Positions 42,101 through 59,100 of a stretch of 64,000 bases of DNA are shown in pieces. Each line of letters begins with the position of its first letter. Within the stretch, counting starts at the first letter, position 1. Below the pieces are notes generated by a model. It was not told the DNA's origin, made no database searches, and worked only from the letters and a program-made list of their open reading frames with translations. This stretch comes from Flaccisagitta enflata (lineage: Eukaryota > Chaetognatha > Sagittoidea > Aphragmophora): the NCBI GenBank assembly GCA_965153355.1, contig OZ231126.1, forward strand, positions 68,138,001-68,202,000, in the 5' to 3' direction. The position numbers were made by a program, and so were the translations under genes.

Positions 42101-44877
42101 GCTCAAATCAGCCCTCCAGACCTCAAATCCGCCCTCCAGGCCTCAAATCGACTCTTCAGCCACACTATTGCCCCCAGGGTGGAAAAAAGTTTAGTGACCA
42201 TTGCCCCCACCTGGTTTTGTAAGCTCTACTCAATGTGGGGAAGTGTTTTCTAGCTAAAATCAAATCACCCTTGGGGCGCTCTTTACATAAAATGAAAAAT
42301 TCAAGATTTTTAGTTTGATCTTGCATACAAAATTTCACAAGTTAGTCTGACTTATTTTTTGACAGCATATTGTTAATCCTGGCATAATTCCCTTTTATTT
42401 GATAGGTCGCACTATAGAGTTTTAAAAAGAAATACAATTTTCATATTTTAGGCCACCGTTATGATTTTTGTAACGGTAGCATAAGAAATGAAACTTTTAT
42501 TTCTTTTCAAAACCCTATAGTGCGACCTATCAAATTAAAGGGAATTTCATTAGGAATAACAATATGCTATCAGAAAATAAGTTGAACCAACCTGCAAATT
42601 TCTTTATTAAAAATCATGCAAAAAATCTTGAATTTTTCACTTTTTTCAAAAAGCGCCCCAAGGATGATTTGAATTTGGCTAGAAAACACTTCCCCACATT
42701 GAGTAGAGCCTAAAAAACCAAGTGGGGGCAATGGTCACTCAACTTGAACTTTTTTGCACCCTGGGGGCACTAGTGGCCACAAAGTTGTCCTCTAATCCTC
42801 AAGCCTGCCCCCAAAACCTCAAATCTGCTCTTTTGGACTAAATTCTGCCATCCCGACTTCAAATCCGCCTCAGGACGTCTCGAAATTCACCCCTGTGTGC
42901 TACAGGACCTCTGCCCTTGAGGGCCGCTGCTCTATTTTCACTTCACTTGATCACTCCATGCAGGGTATCGGGTACCGCTGACCATGTGCGATCCTTGGAT
43001 GACTAGTTTTAACCCTAGTATTGCTTTCAGCAGAATTTCTGTTTGAATCCAAAGCTAGACACATTACATTAACCTTTCATAGTTATCAAACTTGCCAACA
43101 TTTTCCTCAGAGTCTTCAATAAAAGAGAAAGACCCAATTTACCCCACCGCGCAAGCTCATTTACAATGAATGAGCAATAGACTCAGGGCTGAACTGGTGA
43201 ATCCGAAGACGAAGAGGTACAGTAGATCTCGTCTAGACTTGAGATAACAGGGGCAAGCATTGTAGATTAACAAATATAGCCAGGGGATTGATATTTGGAA
43301 CATAGATTAATAAAATGATGCTTTATTGTTTATGATAGTTGGTTGCCATGGAAGCGCATTTCCATGTATTTACGTTAAAGTATCAGTATTTTGAGAATTT
43401 TTTTGAGGGAACATTGCTTTTAATCAAATTTGCTACAACTTTCCCACAGAATGTTCTGGAAGAATGTTGCTCGTTTAGCGGTTGCTAGGGGTTGTCACAC
43501 ATGGATACACTCCCTAGCAACGGCTAAACGAGCAATATTCTTACAAAACATACTGTGGGAAAGTTGTAGCAAATTTAATTTTAAGCAATGTTCTTTAAAA
43601 AAATTTCTCAAAATATTGATATTTTAGCATAAATACATGAAAATGCGTTTCCATGGCAACCAAATATCATGGGGAATAAATTAATTCTTTATTAGTTTAT
43701 ATTCCAAATATCAGCTCTCTAATTTTATTTGTTCTTCTATAGTGCTTGCCCCCGTTATCTCAAGTCTAGACGAGATCTACTGTACAGTAACATAGTTCAG
43801 TAAGCTCACCTGTAGAGATGCCGATTCAGTTATGCTGCCACATAGCATGAAAAATTGAGCACTAGCTGCCGCACTTTTGGACCATACATAGGCTTTCCCC
43901 CTCCTCTTACTTGTCTACAGTGAACAACTTGCTCATTCTTACAGAAGGTGGCATATTCTCGACATGGGTGCCGAGTGTGAGGTGAGGTCCTCCCTTCATC
44001 AGTGGTCCGGGCCCAAGGGCTGCCACCACTCATTCACAACAAGACGACTAATTCCGACCTTCACAATGTAAATTTTTCTAATGAATATCCCTTCTAACAA
44101 AACGCTACCGTACCTAGAGATTGAATGATTTTTAGGTGCGATTTTTAGGAGCTATAACTGGCTGTGTCCGTCGGTCGGTCTGTCGGTCGGTCTGTAACGC
44201 ATTGGACGATCCACACGTCGCACCTTATTGGCCTACTTGGCCTTGTTTTTATTTTTTTTTAATATTTTTTTTCTTTATTTATTTATACTGGCTTATTTGC
44301 ATTAATAATAAGGACCTTTCTTTGATCATCATAATAATGAAATATTTGACGCTGAGAATGGTTCTATTTTTGGATAAAGAACCTTCATTGGTGTGTTCGA
44401 ATATAAAAACTGCAATATGCAAATGAGAATTTCATCCACCGAAAAAAATACGAGTAAATTTACGTAACGATAAAGATTTAAGTGATGTGAAATTAACAAC
44501 GCCGTGGAAAGCGTGTTCAGACAAAACTGAAAATCTGGCATTCTGCACTTGACGATTCAGAAACCATAGCATTATTTCCTACTACATACCTTTCTTGCTC
44601 TTTTTTTCCTCCATTACGCCCTCCCCTTGGCTGGCAGCAACTGCCAAACCTTGGCGATCGCCTGCGCGTAGCATTGTTACCATGCTATATAAAGAATGGG
44701 TGGCTAGGCTCACCTGCTTTCATCGTCTCCTTGACCCCTGGAGTCGTCATCGTTTTCGTCATCGCCACTATCATCCCCATCATCGCTGTCTTCCTCCATT
44801 TCACCGAGAAGGTCTTCATCTTGCTCGTCTTCCTCTACAACCTTTTGGTCGACTTTTCTTTTACCAGGTTGAACCAT
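36141..44877 (-). CDS. BOP1: Ribosome biogenesis protein BOP1 (WD40)
   Basis: Ten exons: 44877-44714, 41803-41367, 41064-40878, 40005-39809, 39432-39285, 39066-38826, 38197-37853, 37522-37323, 36896-36701, 36392-36141; 788 residues (human 746). A PeBoW-complex protein needed for 28S/5.8S rRNA maturation in the nucleolus. Acidic N-terminus (exons 1-2). BOP1NT domain: [79 protein letters not shown]. Seven-blade WD40 region: [74 protein letters not shown], ending [11 protein letters not shown]. Every junction closes in phase. Introns are loaded with MITEs, foldback repeats and a GAT-rich satellite; intron 1 is 2.9 kb and begins beside a donor-proximal element. Confidence 0.97.
36927..37260 (+). 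repeat. GAT-rich satellite in BOP1 intron 8
   Basis: Tandem GATGATGATGGATATG units of about 15-18 bp plus shorter ATG runs. Long ORFs through it are artefacts. Confidence 0.9.
39468..39655. repeat. GGGTAAAATGGGTCA dispersed repeat, copy in BOP1 intron 4
   Basis: Begins GGTGGGGTAAAACGGATC and GGGATAAAATGGGTCA, then AGCCCTGGTATTAGATT and ATTTCTGTTTTCATCC, and ends near CCCCACTTTACCCTA. Related copies: about 28608-28690, 41868-41915, 43000-43150 and 57085-57310. Confidence 0.7.
40076..40635. mobile_element. TA-flanked MITE, CAGTAGATCTCG family (copy 1)
   Basis: Inverted ends carrying TCGTCTAGACTTGA, with GGGGCAAGCATTGTAG and its complement (CTATAATGCTTGCCCCC) and a central hairpin around CGTTTAGC. 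Flanked by TA. In BOP1 intron 3. A second copy is at 43220-43782. Confidence 0.88.
41917..42970. repeat. Foldback repeat unit 4 with a nested palindromic element
   Basis: Outer arms as in 326-12197: GGGCAGCGGCCCCAAAGAGC at 41917, complement near 42895-42935, and a CAGACCTCAAAT-type minisatellite between. Inside it, 42163-42775 is a second palindrome with arms TATTGCCCCCAGGGTG, CTACTCAATGTGGGGAAGTG and GGGGCGCT. Its centre (about 42395-42545) holds TTTGATAGGTCGCACTATAG and its complement. In BOP1 intron 1. Confidence 0.82.
43220..43782. mobile_element. TA-flanked MITE, CAGTAGATCTCG family (copy 2)
   Basis: Ends CAGTAGATCTCGTCTAGACT and complement, flanked by TA on both sides (43218-43219, 43783-43784). 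The centre is a near-perfect hairpin (TGCTCGTTTAGCGGTTGCTA with complement, about 43468-43530). In BOP1 intron 1. Confidence 0.9.
44135..44700 (-). repeat. Donor-proximal dispersed element (copy 2, BOP1 intron 1)
   Basis: In gene orientation it starts about 13 bases after the exon 1 donor: TATAGCATGGTAACAATGCT, then ACGCGCAGGCGATCGCC, a purine-rich block, and CTCATTTGCATATTGCAG. On its far side (44135-44245) lies a block with AGGTGCGA...TAACTGGCTGTGTCCGTC...GTCGCACCTTATTGGCC. The same pairing of blocks is seen at 54650-55250. Confidence 0.7.
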
Positions 44878-45035
44878 TGTCACTCAAAAATATCAAGTTA
44901 ATCACAATAGTTCATAACAAACAAATAACTGGATCACAAAAGGAAATCAGTACGTTAAATCGTCGTGTACAAATAAAGGGAACATGAAAAAAAAAACGAA
45001 CAGTAGAAAGAAAAATTTGAAAGGCCGTTAAATTA

Positions 45036-45448
45036 CACTCTTTATTTTATATAAGGACCAGTAAATTTTTTCTGAGGCTGGGATGTCCTTAAATTTTAAC
45101 AAATTTCAGGCTGAAATGTCCTTAGCGTGTCCTTAATATTTTCTTATGATTTTCTTATGACTATGTTTTATGCATTAAAATAATTGAGGTTCAGTATCAT
45201 GAAACATTAGTTAGATATGACAATAATTGTTCTTTATAGAATATTATATAATTTAACAACAATAAGACTATCATTTCTTTTAAATGTGGTTATTTTCTTT
45301 AAGAAGTTGCATAAAGACAATCTAAATTTTGAATGAAAAAATTTTTTTTTTGCAAATCTGGGCTCTGTCCTTAAAATGTCCTTAATTTTTGGCAAAATTT
45401 CAGCCTCAATGTCCTTATAAACTTTGTCCTTACTCAAAATAAAGAGTG
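45036..45448. mobile_element. TA-flanked MITE, CACTCTTT family (copy 2)
   Basis: Ends CACTCTTTATTTTATATAAG and the matching complement, TA on each side. Subterminal words differ from copy 1 (GTCCTTAA here, GTGCTTA there), but the layout with a GAGGCTG motif near each arm is shared. Confidence 0.87.
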
Positions 45449-46479
45449 TAATCAAACGAAGAAAAAAATGGAATATAAATGAAGACATTACACAAGCTCC
45501 GACACGCCAAAAAAATCTCATTGGTTTGAGTACATCCCCGGTCAATTCCCCCCACCAAAAAAAAACAAGCCTCCCGGACCCTCCCCAGAGGGCCCCACTA
45601 CTCCCCCACCATCCCCCTTTCCCCACTTCGACAGATAAAGCTAGATATCATGCAATGCGCGTTAATAAGTAAATCCCAGCAGACTGCAAATTCGCACGCG
45701 TTATGAAAATAGACACAGACACACATACACACACACTAACACATACGACACCTCCATGGTTCAGAGCTCAGTCGCTATCAGCGATCGCAACCAACGCATG
45801 TGGAATGAAACAAGGAGTTGAATATGAAATGAATTTTTTGAAGAAAACATAAGGAAAACATGATTCAGATCACAAGCATGCTGTAGTGTGCATAGGGAAG
45901 TACACAACAATTTATCTCATTTGATGATTTGTAGTTTCACGTTTTTGTTCTTGGGAGCTTAATTGAGGCTCAGCCATTGGCTGATGTGCAATTTCATTGT
46001 CGATTTGGGGTTATTTCGATTGCTAGGTTCAGTGCATATGAGACAACTTTACGACGGGTCAAAGACAATCTTAAGGAATATCTTCTTTTTTGGGGTCAAT
46101 TTTCTTTTTTAAGTTTTTTTTTTCCACATAACAGAATGGTCTAAAACAGACGGTAGTGATTGCCGTGTTGGGGCAGTCGAAATGGGATGACTAGAACAGA
46201 GTGAAAAGCGCTACTTGACGATATATTGCCCATGAATACGAGGAACACATTTTGATACAAATAGAGTCCGTCTGTCCGTTGCGTGATGTAAAATCTTCAA
46301 TTACGACTAAGAAATGATGTGTTGGTGTCCTTGAAGTTGACGTTTTGCAAGTGCGCGTATGTCATGACTTGAGTAATCTTTGTCCTTTTTTCACTTTTGA
46401 TTTTGAATGCGTCATGTGCAATGTGCAAGTGGTCAAATAAGCGACACGTTAATTGTTTATTGTGCATGGTTTCACATTA

Positions 46480-46920
46480 TTAGTCGCGTGCACGCGACTC
46501 TACACCTTGCTCTGTCGGTCCGTCCGTCCGTCGGTCGGTCGGTCACATTTTTAAATCTTTCGCGTTTTTAACATTCTTTTAACATCTTTTAACATTTTTT
46601 TAACATTTTTTAACTTTTTTTAACATTTTTAACATTTTGAACATTTTTTAACTTTTTCTAACATTTCAACTATTTTAACATTTTTTAACATTTTTTAACA
46701 TTTTTTAATATTTTTTAATATTTTTTAACATTTTATAACATTCCTTAACATTTATCAACATTTTTTAACATTTTTTAACATTTCTTAACATTTTTCGACA
46801 TTTTTCAACATTCTTTAACATTTTTAACATTTTTAACATTTTTTAACATTTCTTAACATTTTGACATATTTTTGCACTTTTGTTTGTAATTTCCAGACGC
46901 ACGCGACTGTTGCCCTTTTG
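46480..46920 (+). repeat. TTTTTTAACA tandem array with inverted borders
   Basis: About 30 degenerate units of TTTTTTAACA at 46565-46862. Borders TCGCGTGCACGCGACT (left) and CGCACGCGACT (right) face each other in part, next to TCCGTCCGTCGGTCGG. A related AACTTTTTTT array is at 52920-53140. Confidence 0.8.
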
Positions 46921-47189
46921 GGCTTGTTTTATTCTAAAACACATTTGTAACGGATTTGACTTTCAAGCTGTGATAACTAAATGAATGACTATTGACTAAG
47001 TTTTTAAATCAAATTAGATTTTAAAGGTTATTTATTTGGTGTTTTGAGGATGTTTCTGGGCTTTTGTGGTTAAGAAAGTGAGTCTATGGGGTAATATACC
47101 GAAGGGAGTATAACTGGAAGCCATGTTTTTTTTCAAATTGAGTAAGTCCCCGACCTTTTTGCAGGGAATGTAAGGCAATTTAACCCGCT

Positions 47190-47915
47190 TGAAAAAACCC
47201 GAGTTTTATTACTGAGTTTTATTGGGCTTTTTCAAAGAAATTTTGATAAAACCGGGATTTTTTCAAAAAAAAATTATTTTTTTGATTGTGTGCTGCTTAA
47301 AAACATTTATCTTCATAAAATATAGTTTCTCCCTATTTTAATCTATATATTTCTTATCACTATATCAGAAAATTGTTGATGAATTGATTTTTCCTGATAC
47401 TGACATTTTACAGACAAAACTGATGATATCTCTTTTCTCATGCTCAGGATCAGGACCTCAGCAATGTTTTGACAACCTGATGGGACACTTAATGAAGTAT
47501 TCTCATCTTGCTAGCTGAAATTCACCGATCCATACAGTTCATTACTTACTTGGCACCGAGTTTGTTATCTACATGATTGCATTCAGTTTTTGTTTTTCTC
47601 CAGTTACCTTTTGATTCAGTAAGATCAAGAAAATATGGCTGGTGGTAGTAAATACTCGTCTGGCAAAAAACTTGACCCAATCAGAAACGGTTTTGAAACG
47701 ATAAGAATTGTATTTATGTAATTCACATGATGCAATATTGTACATACATCAGTGCCTATTACATTAAGTATCCCTATTTTATGATTACTTTGTTGAACAT
47801 GAATATATCCCAGTTTAGAATGTTTTTACAGCAGCACACAATCAACTTTTGAAAAAAACCCGAAGTTTGAAAAAAACCCTGATAAAACCCGGGTTTTTCA
47901 AAAATTTGTTTTTTC
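47190..47915. repeat. Inverted-repeat element
   Basis: Left arm 47190-47308 with TTGATTGTGTGCTGCTTAAA; right arm 47815-47915 with the complement (CAGCAGCACACAATCAA). Outer parts carry GATAAAACCCGGGTTTTT-like words. No ORF. Confidence 0.8.
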
Positions 47916-48296
47916 TTCTAACTTTTAGGTTTTTTACATTCCCGGCCTCTTTGTGGATGATTTAACAGCCAATTTTTTAATAATAATCATGTAAAACTTT
48001 GGAACAACGTGAGAAGCTCCACATGGAAGGGCATCGCAAGAGCAGTTGAAATGGGCAAGTAGAAGTAAATCCGGGACTCGGGCCGGGGACTCTCATTTGT
48101 AGTGAACATGCATCACTATCTCATTTGTTCGGGTTTGGTTCTTGCTCTTTTTTTTTTTAAATGTCTCCATGTTTTCCACTTCCCAAGCTCGCTAATGGCC
48201 AATTCATGACAGCCAGCATCATGAAGACTTCTTTTTTTTAAAATCAAGATCCTGGCCATGCATCTCTCCCTCTCGAGAGAAAGCTCAAGACTGCAT

Positions 48297-55544
<7,248 letters not shown>

Positions 55545-56188
55545 AGCGAGAGAAAAAAGAAAAGTTTTGCTTTTCTTCTATACACCAGTAAAGAGTTTTG
55601 TTTTTGTTTTTAACAACTTCCTTGCTCAACCCCCGGAAAAATTGAAGATTTTAATGTTTTTTTTTTTTTTCTTGCTGGGGGGGATTCCGATTCCTGGTCT
55701 GGTAGAAAATAAAGATGGCAAAACGCGCATGTTGTTAATAGTACATATATCACTCATATTAGAAACGAAACACATCTAAGCCGATAAAGAGCAAATACAT
55801 GGTTTCTTATTGGGAACGGAACATGTAAATCAAAGCAATTTTATCTCGCGCGCGCTAATCACGCTAGAGATGGGTGAACTAAAAAAGTGTAATGAAGAGG
55901 AACCACGACATGGGTTCAAAACATAATTGAGAGCAGTAACAACAAAGACTATGGAAACGTGAAACTAAACGATAAATAAAGTAACAAATGAATCTACGAA
56001 GCGTAAGAACAGAGCAACAATAAAAACCAAAAATGAAAGCTTCGCACTTTCAACCGGTAACGCTGTGAAGCGGATAATGCTCAGATCCAGTGGCAATACG
56101 GAAATCAACTTCGGAACGTGTCATTTTAAAACTTGATCGGCAAAACAGTCTACCCTTTCCTCTAATCTAAGAAACGGTAAGACGCGAG
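55545..56188. other. Spacer between scramblase and PRKAR1
   Basis: 643 bp between the scramblase stop and the PRKAR1 start, presumably 3' UTR and promoter or 5' UTR. No repeat or ORF with support. Confidence 0.6.
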
Positions 56189-59100
56189 TCAAGGCCGGAA
56201 ATAGAGCTCCCTAACAAGGAAAAGCGTCCCGACGAGCGTGGCTTTGATGCGAGAGTCCAGAGACTTGGGGAAAGAAACGGCGAGACGCTCCTCGGACATC
56301 TTCGGAGTGCCGGAAGTGGACGGCTGTCGAGAATGGATCTAAAAAGACGGCCAAAGGACACATATATTGATATATACCTCCAACTTTATTACTATCTTCG
56401 CCAAAAGAAACGCGACACCCTGGCAATGATATGATTTATTGACTATACTTTGGCAAAATTTAGTAACTGAGAAAGTTTGGAGGTCAAGTACGTTGTTTTC
56501 ATAAAAGATACAAGAGACTGTGAATCTAAAATACAATATATATCGCATTTCTTCATTAACAGGGGTGATAACCTTTTTTCATTTGTCCGCAGTTTTTGCA
56601 AGCGTATGATTTTTTATTAAGGTTTACTCTTTTGCTTGCCATTTCTAAACAGCTTGAGCTACAGAATCCAGATTGCGCCCACCTTCCAGAGTTTTTGATG
56701 TAGATTAATTTGCTTTTTTGGAAAAAGTATCTAGCTTCTCCAGAAGCTAAGATAACAAAAGTTAAAGTTATATCAAATTTAATCTATTTTTTTTCCCAAT
56801 CTTTTATCAATTCTGAATATGACTATTTTCCTTCTTCTGCTTGCCACTTCTAAACGCTCTAAGATACAGTTACCAGAGTGGACTCATTTTGTAGATCTTT
56901 TGATGAAGATTAATTTCTTTTTTTGAAAAAGTATCTAGCCCTTCTAGAAGCCAAGATATCGCAGATAGAAGGTGTCGCGTTTCTTTTGGCGAAGATGGTA
57001 CAACACCTATCGACAATCGAACGATCTACTACACCATATAACTAAATGTAAACTCCACTGTAAGAGACCCAAGAATAACAGATAGGGGGCGATGGGGTAA
57101 AGTGGGTCACCTGGGGTAAAATGGGTCACCTACTTAGTTCAGGCATAGTGCATTAGTGGTGGTTTTAGCAATATTTCTGTTTTCCTCAAAAACTAGGCAA
57201 AAAAACCTTCCTTCATTACCAAAATTGCTAATATTTACTTCTGAATATTTGAGATAAATTGGTGACCCATTAAACCCCTGGTGATCCATTTTACAGTACT
57301 CTACCCTACAAAAAGACAATATCTATCATTTTTCAAGGGCAATTTCAGTTATCTGCCCTCCGCCTGACTTCAGCCACCACCATTAGAGGTCGTACTGATG
57401 ATCACAAGCTTTTCACGTCTCTGATCTGCTTCAGTGCCGACTCAAACCTTTCCGATCTGCACTTTTCCGCTCGGGTCCAAGATCTTGAACTCGTTTGCTC
57501 CACGCGCCATGAGAGGCAGGACGCGTCTACGCACGTGACAAATCGGCGTGGAGGACGAGGACCGGGGCTATTCAAAGGGGCGAAGTCATACCGATGAGAA
57601 CAATAAGGTAAGAGAGAAAGCAAAAAGAAAACTAAACAGGATGTGATTGTGAAAACAAACCAAAATGGTGGTAAGTTAAGAAAACAAAAGCTAGAAAGAA
57701 AACGAAAGCTAGAAAGAAAACATGAGCTGGAAAAAAAACGAAAGCTAGAAAGAAAAAAGCTAGATAGAAAACAAAAGCTTGAACGAAGACAAATGCTGGT
57801 TCCAAAGAAAGCAAAGGCAGGGAAGAAAACATAAGCTAGAAAGAAAACGGCTGGAAAGAAAACAAAAGCGAGTAAGAAAAGCTTCAAAATTACAGTCCCA
57901 CGGCTAAAACCGTGTCCGCAACTAAAAGTAACACTGGTAAAGTTTCATGAACTTCTGAAGTCTGGTTCAAAAGATATGAGAAGGTTTTATACGACAGACA
58001 GACAGACAGACTACACGATCAGGTCCATCACATAGTCCCACGGATCTGATTGCCGTGGGTAAAAAAAAGTTGGAAAGAAAACAAAAGCTGAAAAATGAAC
58101 AGAGAACACAGAAGGTAGAGAGAAATCACAACTCATTCATTCACTCAAAATCGCCTACATCATGAATGGTGAGATGTTGGTCGAACGCGGCCCAGCGCAT
58201 CTTGACGGTGCCGATCAGGCCGGCAGAGGGAGTCGAGACGGAAAGACGCGGCAAGGAGCAAGGAAGCGCGCGCGAGTTACAAGTAAATGGACGCTTCAGA
58301 GTGAAAACCTGTTTTGAGAATCCAACGGAAAAATACAAGAAGTAACATGTGCAAGGACTGATGTCGGATGAGTAGGTGTATCTTCATGGATTTGGACCTG
58401 GTAGCTTTTTATCAAACCAATCGAAAAACCTCGGTAAAGGCCGCGTCGCAAACGGTAATATCGAAGGGTCGATTTCTGCCCAATACGCCGCTGAAGCAGC
58501 CCACTTCGTCGGCGGCCGTGAGCACGCGATCTCCTTTGGCGTTCCGCAGGCAGAAATCTACGCCATCGCCGCTGCCTTCGCGCGTCAACTGCACATGATC
58601 CAGGTTGTTGAAGACGGATAACGAAGCCGCGTTGTCGTAGTCGACTTCGGCTTTCTCAACGACGTCGTCGTGGTACTGAAATATTTTCAGGGTGTATAAA
58701 GTTAAACGGCTTTTGTTTTCTTCCCCCCCCCCCCACTGGTTTTTGATTTCCTTTCGCCCAGCCAGTCAAAGTAATCTTTGATTTTCTACTTCATAGTGCA
58801 CAAATTCGGTTTAATTCAAGTCAAAACTGTAATTGAAACTGCGTTGTAGTAATCGTACGTCATCTTTCAAGACTACTTAAAGTGTAATATCTTGTAATAC
58901 TTTTTTATCTGTTCATTTATAGCCTTTTAATTTTTCCCCATTACTAATACCTTTGATCTTCCTGCCCCCCCCCCCCACGGGATGAGGGGATACCCAACTT
59001 TATACACGCCTGAATGTTTTCTACGGTCAATGGAATCGTGTGCAATTGAGGCGATAGAACGAGCGGCGAAACGATTACGGGCTCGTGAGATCGACGCCCG

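Larger units (their letters stand above)
44878..48296. other. Intergenic region PRKAR1 to BOP1
   Basis: 3.4 kb with no gene. It holds a TA-flanked MITE (45036-45448), an AT-rich array bounded by inverted CGCACGCGACT motifs (46480-46920), and an inverted-repeat element (47190-47915). The remaining parts show nothing I can name. Confidence 0.7.

Noticed and set aside
46565-46862. Telomere-like repeat
   Set aside because: TTTTTTAACA is degenerate, AT-only in most positions and internal; similar arrays occur inside introns.
57402-57887. Phe/Leu/Ser-rich ORF resembling a membrane protein
   Set aside because: Runs through an AAGAAAAC-type minisatellite and an intron; only its first-transcribed half overlaps scramblase exon 6, in a different frame.
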